64,000 nt of DNA from Scilla litardierei (taxonomy: Eukaryota > Streptophyta > Magnoliopsida > Asparagales > Asparagaceae). Positions 31,074 through 42,359 of this stretch are shown here, one piece after another; position 1 is the first letter of the stretch; every line of letters starts with the position of its first letter. The position numbers and the translations under genes are program-made. The notes beneath the pieces were generated by a model. It was not told the DNA's origin. It worked only from the letters and a program-made list of their open reading frames with translations, and did not search any database. The stretch spans positions 153,928,817-153,992,816 of the forward strand of contig CM061132.1 in the NCBI GenBank assembly GCA_030789695.1. The letters run 5' to 3'.

Positions 31074-32892
31074 TGGTCGCGCCCCGGCGTACACGTCCCG
31101 GGACGACGGTTGTAGTTTTACCGCAAGCGCACGGTATAGCGGCGAGCGGGTATCGAACACAGGGAGGACGAATGACCGTGCTTGCTCCTAATCAACCTGG
31201 CTATTTAGAGGGATAATTGCCTTGGGCGATCCTGTCACAATCGTCAGACAAAAGTGTGAAATATCAAATCAAATAGAGAACGCCTAGGGAATGGGGAATC
31301 CCCACTACTCACCGTATTTCACAATTGTGGTTCGCCGGTATCGAAATCGCTAGGATGAGAATTTGGATGAACTAGTTGCAACTAAATGTGAAACCAAGCT
31401 CACGCTCTCGCGCTGTTGCCGGTCTATAGCTATCCTAGGTTTGGGTCCAATCTCTTGCAAACCCTAGCCTAGGGAAGCTAGCATTGGGATCAACATCATC
31501 GTCCAATTGCGCACCGAGTCCAATCTCTTGCAAACTCGGTCCACAATCTAAATTAGGATAGTTCCTACCCGTCCAATCTCTTGCAAACGGGTATCGGCGC
31601 GGAATTGCAACCGGAGATCCTAGCATCGGTCCAATTTCTTGCAAACCGATACTTCGAAAATCCGACTCCAACCCAATTCGGATTTCTAGGGCTTCCTATC
31701 GAATTGGGATCCAATCTCTTGCAAATCCCAATTGATGTGAATACCTAGCTATCCGTAGTAATTCGATCCCAATCTAATCCCTAATAACAATCCTAGCTCA
31801 ATTTCTACCGGTTCAACACAAATACGAAATTGGGCTTGTAGGGTTCATCCCCACGCCCCAAGACGTGGAGACTACTCACTAATCATAGCAATAGCACAAT
31901 AATTGGCAAAGAAATAGACAATGGAATTCATCACAACAATGATATAAACAATAAAAAATAGAGTTTTTGTGGAAGAGAAGTGCAAACCAATGTAGATCTT
32001 CAATCAACCCAACAAAAATCCAAGTTTTTTCTCTTCACCAATCACAATTAATAAAGCTAAAAAGTAGACTCAAAAAGCTGCAAAAAATCTGAGAGGAGGC
32101 TCCCAAAACTAGGGTAAAAACAGAGCTTAAATAGCCCCAAAAATCGTCTAAAAATCCTGACCAAAACGCCCCTGCACAGCCTGTTTTCCGCAAATTTCGC
32201 TACAGGCAGCGCATCGCACTCGGCCGAGTGACGAAAGTCGCTCGGCCGAGTGAAAACCCTGTCAATTTCCAGTAAGTCGTGGGCTTCAGGGGTCTTCAGT
32301 TCGGGGGCGGCTCGGCCGAGTGAGTTGTCGTCACTCGGCCGATGGCTTCACTTCACTCGGGCGGACGGGATTTGCCACTCGGCCGAGTGGGTCTTCTGAA
32401 GCTCAGAGGCCGAAAAACAGTAACTTCGGTCTTTTTGAGAGCCTTCGTCTGGGCGCCACTCGGGCGGACGTGGTTTCGTCACTCGGCCGAGTGGGTCTTC
32501 TGTGCTCGGCCGAGTGCACAGGTAACTCGTGTCTGAATTGGTCGGCCGAGCAGTGTCTCGCTGGTCGGCCGAGTGGCTCCTCCACTCGGCCGAGTGGGAC
32601 ACAAAAAATGCCCAAACTGGTCGTTTTGGCCTCCTCGTCGCTCCGGCGACGTCCATTCTTCTTCCGCTCCTCTCCAACAGCAAAATACCCCTCGGGGAGG
32701 TCGTCGGTGGCCGTCTAGATTACACGCATCTCGAGATCACTCCTAATCGCGCCAAATCACCTGAAATGCGACAAAAAACAACAAATCGTGAAAAGCATCG
32801 CAATATCGTCGATATATCGTGAAAAACATGATTTGGGCGATCAAAATGGCATGCAAACATGCGGGAAAAGGGTGTAAAATAAGGAGTGATCA
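31074..32892 (-). repeat. Element B 3' LTR
   Basis: On the minus strand it starts TGATCACTCC (32892) and ends GCGCGACCA (31074). U3 carries the CTCGGCCGAG-type palindromes (32215-32605). A TATTTAA box lies near 32131 on the minus strand. The five-hairpin array is at 31434-31733. Confidence 0.93.
31434..31733 (-). repeat. Five-hairpin array in element B 3' LTR
   Basis: Same order and same loop TTGCAAGAGATTGG as in A (one loop reads TTGCAAGAAATTGG). H1 AATTGGGAT/ATCCCAATT, H2 GTATCGGT/ACCGATGC (one T-G pair where A has T-A), H3 TACCCGT/ACGGGTA, H4 ACCGAGT/ACTCGGT (an A-T pair where A has G-T), H5 GGGT/ACCC plus outer CCTAGG pairing. An identical array is at 42720-43019. Confidence 0.85.
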
Positions 32893-34905
32893 AAATCCCC
32901 CAAGCTTGCCTCTTACTCGTCCTCAAGGAAGATAAGTAAAAAGCGAACCCGGTGGATTCGGAAAACGAAAACGGCGAAAAACGAAAAAAAAATGAAAAAC
33001 GAAGAAGAATGAAAACCAAACGAAAATAAAGGAAGAAAGAAAGAAGAGGTAGGATGCTAGATCATTTTCTCAGGACGTGGGTTTCACTTACTCTTATGGC
33101 ATGCACCGAGTGAGAAATACATGTCAAAGAATCTCATTTTGATATCATAGTAGAATAGTGCAAGTAGAAAATAGAAAACCCACGAACAACGGTATAATCA
33201 TGAGAAACGGAATGATTTTAAAATTAACATCGCCTGAATCATCTAAAGCGGTATACAAGTCTCAGATCACACACTTTTCAATTGAACGCTTTCTATCTGG
33301 AGTATAAGAGTATCACATCATAGAATAGAGAGAATAGAAAAGTATGGGTTTCATGAAATGAATGCTAGGCTTAGATTTCTGGATTTCGTAAAGCTAGAAA
33401 CAATCTCACCGAGTATAGAATATCACTTAGCCTAGGTTGTCGTGCTATGTCAAGTAGTCGCTCTCTCACACATCAATGGATCTCCTCCCCCAAGCTTATC
33501 TATAAGCGTGGTGGCACAAAAATATTTACATCCCCATTTTTATAAAGCTCCAAAGGCAAAGAAGAGAAAGAAGAAAGAAAGAAAATAAGCGAGATGAGAT
33601 CTTTTATTGAGGATTTTTTTCTTTTTTTTTTCTTTTTTTTTTTTTCTATCATATATACAATGATCCCAATTCAAAGAGAGATAATGATATACGAGAATGT
33701 TCTTCTCTCTTTTATTATATATATATATTTTTTCTTTTTTTTTTGGAATAAGAGATTTGGAGCTAGGAATTAATAACGGGGGAAATGCCATAAAATAGAA
33801 TCACTAAGGGGAGATTCACCAATGATTTTAAAAGTAGAGAAATGTTGTTCAAGATTTGTGGAGAAAGAAATAAATATAACTCTCGGCTCACTCTATAAGA
33901 CATGCACGACAACTTCAGCAGTGTGATCTAATCTACTCAGTTTCGATCGCAAAAGAGCTAACTAATCCAGATATATCATAGCTAACAATCATTCAATCAT
34001 CCGGAAGTGAAGTGTACAATTCATGCATATAGAAGTGATAAAGGAAAAGAAGTCAGTACTCCAGATATAGGCATTCAATGCGTGAATCTTGGTGTGTTTT
34101 CTGTGATAGCATACATATGAATATTCAGGCTCAGCTAATAATAAAATTTCATCCATTTTCATGAGGAAAAAGTGTGGGCTCCTATTTCTAAATGCAAGCG
34201 AGTCATAGCATATGATATCAGAAATGAAATCTAAGACACGACAAATATAGCATGCATATAGAATAAGCTAACTCCACGTAGACATCATCACAGAAAATTC
34301 ATCTCTAGCATGAGATGAAAAATAAGGAAGAAGTAAAGATAAAAGGAAAATGGAACTATGCAATGCGGCACACAGGTAAGTAAGGAAAACGTGATGCATG
34401 GCGAAACAAAAGGAAAATAACGAAAAATGAGTGCAAAAGTGAAAAGCGGTGTGAAAAACTGAAAATAAAGGTGGCAAATCGAAAAAAGAACGTGAAAGCT
34501 CACTCCCCCAAGCTAAACGGCACAGTGTCCTCAATGTGCAAAGTGTGGCACATAGAGAGACAAGCAATATGAGGGGCAAGTGAGGATGGATGCACGATGG
34601 GAAGAAAAAATATAAAAAAGGAAAAGTAAGAAATGAAAATATGATGCGGAAATGATGCATGCACAGCTAGGAGTGATACGAAAATAAATATGGCACCCAG
34701 AACTCTCCCTCTCTCCCAAAAAAGATATATATAGATGTGATCAAAAATGAGAATCCCAAGTAGATATGATATGATATGCACAAATAGATATGATCAGAAA
34801 TATAATCCCAAAATAAGTGAGGGGAGGGGGGTGGACAAAAGTGCATCAGGACCCAGCAGAGACGGGCAGCACAACGACAGGAATGGATCAAGGCATCAAG
34901 AGTGC
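32893..34905 (-). other. Element B 3' region with three hairpin-polypurine modules
   Basis: Counterpart of 19056-20992 in A. On the minus strand: hairpin with AGGA loop and AGCTTGGGGGAG (about 34502-34540), hairpin plus AAGCTTGGGGGAGG (about 33484-33512) and CTTG-AGGA-CGAG followed by AAGCTTGGGGGAT next to the LTR (32893-32930). The last stem has a T-G pair where A has C-G. Otherwise low-complexity A/T-rich DNA without genes. Confidence 0.7.
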
Positions 34906-37102
34906 CTAAGAAGGCGGTGCCGCGCCGTCTCCGTCCTGAGGCAGAGGTGGTGGTGGTGGTGGTGTAGGCTGCTGAGCTGGGGTGGGCGTGGGAGTGGAAG
35001 CAGGTCGAGCGTGTGTGGGTGTGTGTGTGGGAACCTGCGGGGTGGGTGGGGGTACGCGCGGGAGACGCTCTAAGATCTGCGTCAGGCAGTAGTGGATCTG
35101 AGGGATCAGGTCAAAGCGTCCAGACAGCGTAGAGACGGTGGAGGACAGGCTCCGAAGGTCTCCTCTAAGACCACTCACCGCCACCTCAAGAGCACGTATG
35201 CTCTACAGTACGGTGTCGGGCGGGGGTGGTGCAGAGGGACGCACCGGTCTAGGCTGTGCAGGGCGAGGCTGGCGTACGCGTGTGGAGTATGTAACGGGCT
35301 CAGCAGGGAATGGGACAAAAGGGGCCGCGCCTGGAAAAGTGGGCCTGGCCTCGGTGTGAGGCCGGGACGCCGGCTGGCGAGGAGTGGAGGCAGCGGCAGC
35401 AAAGGAGGCGTGCAAAAGAGGTAACGAGGTGGCCAGAGAGGTCCGTGGCACAGACGTGTGGACAGACGCCACGACGCTCTCAGAGAATAAGGCGGCGGTG
35501 GAGACAGAGGAATCTCCCGCTGGGGCAGAAGTGTGCGGTCCAAAAGGTGTAACCCCAGCGGAGATCATGCTAACCATGGTCTCCACGACCGAAGTGAACG
35601 AGGGCTCTCCGCACTCGACTATGGTCGGCGGGCGCTCGGGGAGTGCGGAGCAAAGGGGCTCCACGGACAGAGGGCCTGAGGTGGCAGAGGGAGTGGTGGG
35701 GACAGCCTCGGAAGTGGTGACAGTGGTGGAAGTGGGCTCAGCAAAAGTACTCTCGACACAGGCAGAGGTAGGGACAGAAGTGTGAAGAGCAGTGGAAACG
35801 TCAGGAACAGGCTGAGAGGCCACAGGGTCGACGGGGGTGGGCAGCAGGCTCGGCAGGGTGCGCAGCAGGGTCTGCGGGAGCAGCCTGGGCAGCGTGGGCA
35901 GCGGGGCCCTGCTCGGCCTCCTCGGCCTCGAGCACGTAGGCGGCGGGGATGAGGACATCCATCGCCGGAAGCCAGTCAACGTGGGCTGGTGCAATCAGAG
36001 TCCGAGCAGGGCTCGGGAGAATCATGTAATCGGCCCCATAGGGGCCGTGCAACCAGACCCAGTGACGCTCGCCGTGCGGACGCAGCATCTTCATCCGGGC
36101 CATAACGTCTATCGACAAGGAAGTGGGGCCCGGAACGCGTCGCAGGTCGTCGGGGAAATCCTCGCCGGTCATAAGAGCCAGCAGGGTAATCAGGCCGCCG
36201 CAGCATATCGGTGAGCGAGCGCCCACCGATACAATGATGCGGTCTAAGTACCATGCCGCGATATCGATCACGACGGCGGGGACAAGCTCGTCTCCATCCC
36301 TAGATAGAGCTCTGGGACGTGTCATCGCATAGAGCATGTAAAGCTCTGGCGTAGACATCGTGCCCGGCTCATATCTGGCCAAAAAGGTAGTCGCCATGAG
36401 GCGCTGGGCAATGCGTAGGCAGGGATGTACGATGGCCGAGGCCTTGGCCCTACTAGGGTCAAAGGCGGCGTGGAGACCCGTGATACGTGCCCAGAAGGCA
36501 CCGGCGTCGAAAGAGGGTGGAGGGATATGTGTGGGGCCATAACCGCGATCGGCTCCGGGGACTGCGGGCCAAGAGAAAAATGCTCTCATCATATCGAGAG
36601 TGACCTGGCACTCTCGATCCATGAACCGGAATGAGCATCCCTCATCGGTCCGGGCGATAGAACTCAAAACCTCAAGTGTCGGACGGGTAAAAGTATCCGC
36701 CGACACCTGGAAAAAATCTCGCCAGCCCACGTTGTCGTACAACGTGAGCATCCCCTCAAGTACCCCCAGGCGTCCTAGGTCAGCGAGGTGTGCGAACCTG
36801 GAGGGTACGATCGAGCGCTGGGAGATACGCTCGAAGACGGCGCGGTGTGCGTCGTCTCGGAACGTAATCCCGAGCGGCCCGACCAGTGGAGCCGGTGGTG
36901 GTGGCTGTGGATCGGCGGGGAGAGGCTGTGCGGGCTGTGGGTGCGCTGCAGGCTGTGCGGGGTGTGCGGGGCCTGCAGGCGGTGCGGGGTGTGCGGGGGA
37001 CGGTGGAGGAGAGTCCTCCAACTCGTGGGAGGGGCCGGCATCATCCGACCGCTTCCGCTTGGCGGAAGCTCTCTTCGACCGCGGCCGTGTCCGGGGCGGC
37101 AT
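34906..37102 (-). pseudogene. Element B ATHILA-type ORF, broken
   Basis: Homologous along its length to the 688-residue protein of element A: basic N-terminus MPPRTRPRSKRASAKRKR starting at 37102, the same conserved domain, Ser/Thr/Pro-rich part, coiled coil and Pro-rich tail ending at 34906. A frameshift in the Ala/Pro-rich repeat near 35830-35900 and an in-frame stop near 35203 (TAG, in a codon pair reading CTTCAG in A) break it into three pieces. B therefore cannot make the full protein, whereas A can. Confidence 0.85.
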
Positions 37103-38311
37103 ATCTGCCCCGAGCGCGCGCCGAAAAAGTGAAAAGTGCGGCGTGTGCACAAGAGTGGAAAGAGTTTACCCAAACACGCCGCGAGTGCTAAGTAGTGGAA
37201 GCGTGCGAAGTCCGCGCCTCCACGAAGTCCTGAGCAGCCCGTAGAAACTCCCCTGAGCTCCCCTAAGCTCCAAAAAGCAACCTGCGCATGGAAAAGCGAT
37301 ATCAGCGAGTAATAATCAAAATGTATGGAGCAATAGAGGTATAACAGATAGATATAGGAATTGATTTGGGTTAGGGGGGCGTTTAGCACATGGATCCTCA
37401 AAATATACACGAGGAGAGGAGAAAACGGTGAAAATAAGCGAACCGGAGGTGATCGGAGGCGGGGCGGCCGGCGGCGACTCGGGCGGAGTCCGGTGACGGG
37501 CGGCCGGCGACGGCAGGCCGAGCGGCGGCGCGCGCGGGCGAGTGGGCGAGCGGCGAGGCGAGATCGGGCGAGGGAGCTGAGGGGGCGCGGGCGAAGGGGT
37601 TTTTTTTGTTTTCGAAAACCGTGCCCCCCCTCGGTTTTATATAAAAAAGTTACGACTCGGCCGAGTGACTTTACTCACTCGGCCGAGCGAGGCAATTAAA
37701 AATTTCTCCCCGATGTCGCTTCGGCCGAGTGGCTTTGCCAGCCTCGGCCGAGTGGAGTAAGTCCATTCGGCCGAGTGACTCAAGCTACTCGGCATGACTC
37801 GCCCTAGGAGGGTATCCGTTTTACTCGGTCGAGTGAATATATGTACTCGGCCGAGTAGCAGTTCTTATGAAATGAGGAAAATAGACAGAGAGTTGGGTAC
37901 AGCAGACTTCCCTCGTTCGTGAGCGGCTCGGCCGGACGAACTTCTTGACTCGGCCGAGTGACTAGTATACTCGGCCGAGTGAGCCTTAATTTCTGCTGTT
38001 TATCTTCGTTTGGACTCTAAACTCCGTCTTTCTTCCTCCAGTCGATTTCATGCTCCTCCTAAGCGTCGAACGCCTTCTTGGGGCGCTCCTCATCGTCTCG
38101 TTCATCCTCCTCATGATGATCTACCTATCTTCTCTCCTGTCAAGAAAAATAGGACCCGTTATCACAAAATTTTTGGTCGGGTGACTCAAAATACTAAAAA
38201 TTTCTAAAAGGAAAATAAAGAAAAACGAATGAAAATAAAGCAAAAACCGTCGGGTTGCCTCCCGACAAGCGCTCGTTTTAGGTCGTGAGCTCGACCCCCT
38301 ATAATTTTCAA
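37103..38311 (-). promoter_or_regulatory. Element B inter-ORF region: palindrome cluster, TATA box, candidate intron
   Basis: On the minus strand: two conserved hairpins after the pol stop (about 38300-38245), a cluster of CTCGGCCGAG-type palindromes (about 37985-37660), a TTTATATAAA box (about 37645-37635), a donor-like CCTCCG|GT at 37443-37442 and an acceptor-like ATGCGCAG ending at 37282, then the ATHILA-type ORF. The layout equals that of element A. It is GC-rich near 37440-37600 and no gene is supported. Confidence 0.55.
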
Positions 38312-41300
38312 TCAATGCGGGATGTTTGGTGCACATGAGATGCACCCGTCAAACTTTCCGGGGAGCGCGCTTGGATTCGGACGTGGCGGCGTAGCGGTCT
38401 CCCTCGGAGGTCTCCTATCTCGAATAGTGTTGGGGGGAGGCTCCCCCAAGCTAGCATTTGCCCCGGTCAACGGCTTAGCCGGCGATGCCGATTTCCGTAC
38501 CGGCGGAGCTTTCTTTGGAGACTTTGATTTCGAGAGCTTGCAGAGCTCTCGAATCCTTGCGACATCAGCGTCGCCTTCATCTTCGTCAGTGGAGAAGTCT
38601 GGGGAATCATCATTATTGTCCTCATGGCCTAAATCCGGGCTTTCATCCAATTCTTCATCAAAAAGGGCACCAATTGAGTGAGGAATCGCCTCCTCTATCA
38701 CCTCATCAAGGAGGTCCGAGAGATCATGCGACCGCTCTTTAAGCAAATATACTCTATTGATTTCGCCCGTAGGGATCCCCTCGGAATAGTGTTTTAGCCT
38801 TTGCCCATTTACTTTGAATGTGGTGCCTTCCTTGCTTTCCAACTCGAAAGCTCCTCCCGGTTGTATGTGCTTGATGGTGAAAGGTCCCGACCAACGTGAC
38901 CTCAACTTACCGGGAAATAGTCGGAGTCGGGAGTTGTAGAGCAAGACCTTGTCTCCCACCTTGAAGTCCGTGACAGTTATGCGGGCATCGTGGAAAATCT
39001 TGGTCCTTTCCTTGTAAATCCTCGAGCTCTCATAGGCGTCTCTCCTTATTTCATCAAGTTCGTTGATGTCCAAGAGTCGCCTCACCGCCGCACTCTTATA
39101 ATCGTAGTTAAAAGTCTTAATGGCCCAATATGCACGGTGTTCCAACTCTACCGGCAAGTGGCAAGCCTTCCCGTAAACTAGGCGGAACGGTGTGGTACCG
39201 ATGGGGGTGCGAAAAGCCGTACGATAGGCCCATAGAGCATCGTTTAACTTCATTGACCAATCCTTTCTAGACCGATCTACGGTTTTCTCGAGAATTTGCT
39301 TGATTTCTCTATTTGAGACTTCTACTTGGCCGCTTGTCTGGGGGTGATAAGCCATTCCAACCCTATGATTTACCCCGTACTTTTTTAGCATTGCTTCAAA
39401 CTTGTTCTCTATGAAGTGGCTTCCCCCGTCGCTTATCAAGGTACGCGGCACTCCAAAGCGCGGAAAGATATTTTGCTTGAAGAATTTGGAGACGACCCTC
39501 GCATCATTAGTAGGGGTGGCAATAGCTTCCACCCATTTGGAGACATAGTCAACGGCCAATAGGATGTACTTGTTGCCATTGCTCGACGGAAAAGGCCCCA
39601 TGAAGTCTACTCCCCAACAATCAAAAAGCTCAATCTCCTGGATGGGTCTCATCGGCATCTCATTGCGCTTGGAGATATTCCCGGTCCGTTGACATCTATC
39701 GCAACCCTTCACAAAAGTGTGAGTGTCTTTAAACATTGTGGGCCAGAAGAATCCGCTCTGCAAGATCTTAGCGGTAGTTTTAGAGGCGGCATGATGTCCC
39801 CCGCATGGTAGACCGTGGCAATGCAAAATGATAGACGTTGCCTCCTCCTTAGGAATACACCTACGAATGACATTATCTTTGCATATCTTGAAAAGGTAAG
39901 GATCTTCCCAAAAATAGCTACGGACCTCATGCATAAATCTCCTCTTTTGTTGCGTGGACATCCCATGCGGTTTGATTCCGCACGCCAAGTAGTTGACGAA
40001 GTCCGCATACCAAGGTACTTCCTCGGCCCTTACCGCATATAGCCTCTCATCAACGAATGTGTCGTCAATAGGTAAGCTCTCATCCTCCTTATCGCGAATG
40101 AGCCTGGATAAATGATCTGCCACGACATTGTCTGTACCCTTCTTATCTCTGATCTCTAGGTCGAATTCTTGCAACAAGAGTATCCACCTAATCAACCGGG
40201 GTTTGGCCTCCTTCTTGTTTAAAAGATACTTCAATGCTGCATGGTCGGTGTGGACAATCACCTTGGAACCGAGGAGGTAGGAGCGAAACTTCTCTATGGA
40301 ATAGACGACCGCTAGAAGCTCCTTTTCGGTAGTTGTGTAGTTTTTCTGCGCGTCATCCAATGTCTTGCTTGCGTAGTATATCGCATGAAGCTTCCTATCT
40401 TTCCTTTGTCCCAATACCGCTCCAATGGCTTGGTCGCTAGCATCGCACATTAGCTCGAAAGGGAGGCTCCAATCCGGCGGTTGGATGATGGGCGCTGAGA
40501 CTAGCGCTTCCTTCAAGGTGTTGAAAGCTTGCAAGCATTCTCCTGAAAAGTCAAAAGGAACATCTTTAGCGAGTAAGGAAGTAAGTGGTCGGGCAATCGA
40601 GGCGAAATCCTTAATGAAGCGGCGGTAAAACCCCGCGTGGCCAAGGAAGCCTCTAATGCCCTTGACATTAATAGGAGGAGGAAGTTTTTCGATTACCTCA
40701 ATCTTAGCTTTATCAACCTCGATTCCTCTTGAGGAAACAAGGTGTCCGAGAACTATACCTTCCGTGACCATGAAGTGGCACTTCTCCCAATTGAGAGTGA
40801 GATTGTTTTGTTGGCATCTTTTTAGGACTTTAGTGAGATTTTCCAAGCAAGAGTCAAACTCACTTCCATAAACCGAGAAATCATCCATAAAAACTTCCAT
40901 AATATTTTCAATATAATCGGAAAATATGGATGTCATACATCTTTGAAACGTGGCGGGAGCATTACAAAGGCCGAACGGCATCCTACGGTATGCGTAGGTG
41001 CCATAGGGACAAGTGAAAGTTGTCTTTTCTTGGTCATCTTCGTGCAAAGGGATTTGGAAGAAACCCGAATACCCGTCTAGATAGCAAAAGTATTTATGGT
41101 TCGCGAGGCGTTCAAGCATTTGATCGATGAATGGCAATGGGTAATGATCCTTTCGGGTAGCTTTATTGAGTCTCCTATAGTCAATGCACATTCGCCATCC
41201 CGTGACAGTGCGCGTGGATATTGGCTCACCTTTGTCATTTTTTATGACAGTCATCCCTCCTTTCTTGGGGACAACGTGGACGGGGCTAACCCATCTACTG

Positions 41301-42190
41301 TCAGAGATAGGATAAATTATACCGGCTTCAAGCAATTTTAGGATTTCCTTTTTAACCACCTCCTTCATGTTCGGGTTCAACCGCCTTTGAGGCTCTATGG
41401 AGGTGGCTTCGGTATCCTCCAAATGGATCCGATGCGTGCAAAGCCTAGGGCTTATTCCCTTTAGATCGGAAATAGTGTATCCCAAGACACCTTTGTGGCT
41501 CCTAAGGACGTCTAGGAGTTTTTCAAGTTGATCTTGTGTGAGGTGGGAATTTACTATCACCGGAAAAGTCAATTTATTACCCAAAAAGGCATACCTTAGA
41601 TTCGGCGGTAATTGTTTAAGCTCTACCTGAGGTGGCGCTGCTTCTTCCACCTTTTCAGCTCTCATGAATTCGGCTTCTTCCTTGTCATCCGGGTTTAGCT
41701 CATTTTCAGATGGCATGCTTTCATGTGACAAGTCGGACTCGCTGCTTAGTGAGGATGAGGCATCGAAGTAGGCGCCCTCTGATTCAGTGCTAGCATCGCC
41801 AAAACCTTCGCTCTGCTCCAGTTCGTACCTGGAATCAAGAAACACATCAGACGATTCATAAAAACAAGAGTGAGCGTCATAAAGTGTAACATCCTGAATG
41901 TCGGTTTGCTCGAAGGGTTCTTCGGGAGCATAGTGCTCTTCGACATTTGCTCTATTGTCTTCGAAATGCAATTTGTCGTCGACCACGTCAACTCTGACAT
42001 TGCCTCCGATGGTCCCTTCCGGGGAGATTTGGTCCATCACAAAGCTAGCAAATAGTTGTTCGTCGGGGTCCGTGATATTGATAGCAAATGCCCCGGTAGT
42101 GTGGACCTCGTCGACAAGCTCCTTAAGGAGGCCTGTAAAGGTGTCATAGTCTTCCCGACTGAGTTCTATTGTTGGCGTTGCATCCCCCAT
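38312..42190 (-). CDS. Reverse transcriptase-RNase H-integrase polyprotein of element B (no gag, no protease)
   Basis: The ATG at 42190 ([11 protein letters not shown]) gives 1292 residues without a stop. Residues about 1-200 are an acidic, Ser/Glu-rich leader that matches neither gag nor protease. Reverse transcriptase spans about 270-460 ([36 protein letters not shown], catalytic FMDD near 437). RNase H lies at about 570-690 ([28 protein letters not shown]). Integrase has an HHCC zinc motif near 795-830 and a catalytic core near 860-965 ([32 protein letters not shown]). All catalytic motifs look intact. The tail from about 1155 ([16 protein letters not shown]) matches the end of A's gag-protease ORF. 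It copies RNA to DNA and integrates it, but capsid and protease must come from elsewhere. Confidence 0.92.
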   Translation of the reverse strand: MGDATPTIELSREDYDTFTGLLKELVDEVHTTGAFAINITDPDEQLFASFVMDQISPEGTIGGNVRVDVVDDKLHFEDNRANVEEHYAPEEPFEQTDIQDVTLYDAHSCFYESSDVFLDSRYELEQSEGFGDASTESEGAYFDASSSLSSESDLSHESMPSENELNPDDKEEAEFMRAEKVEEAAPPQVELKQLPPNLRYAFLGNKLTFPVIVNSHLTQDQLEKLLDVLRSHKGVLGYTISDLKGISPRLCTHRIHLEDTEATSIEPQRRLNPNMKEVVKKEILKLLEAGIIYPISDSRWVSPVHVVPKKGGMTVIKNDKGEPISTRTVTGWRMCIDYRRLNKATRKDHYPLPFIDQMLERLANHKYFCYLDGYSGFFQIPLHEDDQEKTTFTCPYGTYAYRRMPFGLCNAPATFQRCMTSIFSDYIENIMEVFMDDFSVYGSEFDSCLENLTKVLKRCQQNNLTLNWEKCHFMVTEGIVLGHLVSSRGIEVDKAKIEVIEKLPPPINVKGIRGFLGHAGFYRRFIKDFASIARPLTSLLAKDVPFDFSGECLQAFNTLKEALVSAPIIQPPDWSLPFELMCDASDQAIGAVLGQRKDRKLHAIYYASKTLDDAQKNYTTTEKELLAVVYSIEKFRSYLLGSKVIVHTDHAALKYLLNKKEAKPRLIRWILLLQEFDLEIRDKKGTDNVVADHLSRLIRDKEDESLPIDDTFVDERLYAVRAEEVPWYADFVNYLACGIKPHGMSTQQKRRFMHEVRSYFWEDPYLFKICKDNVIRRCIPKEEATSIILHCHGLPCGGHHAASKTTAKILQSGFFWPTMFKDTHTFVKGCDRCQRTGNISKRNEMPMRPIQEIELFDCWGVDFMGPFPSSNGNKYILLAVDYVSKWVEAIATPTNDARVVSKFFKQNIFPRFGVPRTLISDGGSHFIENKFEAMLKKYGVNHRVGMAYHPQTSGQVEVSNREIKQILEKTVDRSRKDWSMKLNDALWAYRTAFRTPIGTTPFRLVYGKACHLPVELEHRAYWAIKTFNYDYKSAAVRRLLDINELDEIRRDAYESSRIYKERTKIFHDARITVTDFKVGDKVLLYNSRLRLFPGKLRSRWSGPFTIKHIQPGGAFELESKEGTTFKVNGQRLKHYSEGIPTGEINRVYLLKERSHDLSDLLDEVIEEAIPHSIGALFDEELDESPDLGHEDNNDDSPDFSTDEDEGDADVARIRELCKLSKSKSPKKAPPVRKSASPAKPLTGANASLGEPPPNTIRDRRPPRETATPPRPNPSALPGKFDGCISCAPNIPH

Positions 42191-42334
42191 TCTCCCTGTT
42201 AAGATCTTATGCAAAATGCGGGGAGAATGTGCAAATAGGGCTACGAATGAAGTTAGGATAAGATGGAGAGGGAAGTAAAGGAAGAAAGTAAGAAGAAATA
42301 ACCGGGTGGTCGGTGCTGAGCACCGACTAAAAAT
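42191..42334 (-). other. Element B short leader with inverted repeat
   Basis: Only about 145 bases separate the primer site from the pol ATG, against a full gag-protease gene in A. The minus strand holds TCGGTG-CTCAG-CACCGA (42326-42310), which is also a 17-base near-palindrome (8-bp arms around one base), 9 bases from the primer site. Such a hairpin could act in RNA dimerisation; A has none at this place. Confidence 0.6.
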
Positions 42335-42353
42335 CTCCCCGGCAACGGCGCCA
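42335..42353 (-). other. Primer binding site of element B (tRNA-Asp type)
   Basis: Minus-strand TGGCGCCGTTGCCGGGGAG lies 6 bases inside the 5' LTR, the same as in A and Y. Confidence 0.9.
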
Positions 42354-42359
42354 AAAACT

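Noticed and set aside
32320..32718. ORFs of 64-132 codons in the B and A LTRs (also 11014-11684, 21155-21657, 43606-44004)
   Set aside because: They lie over the palindrome cluster, whose symmetric sequence opens frames on both strands; no homology or start context supports them.
35203..37410. Overlapping plus-strand ORFs across the ATHILA-type gene of B
   Set aside because: They are antisense shadows of a GC-rich coding region.
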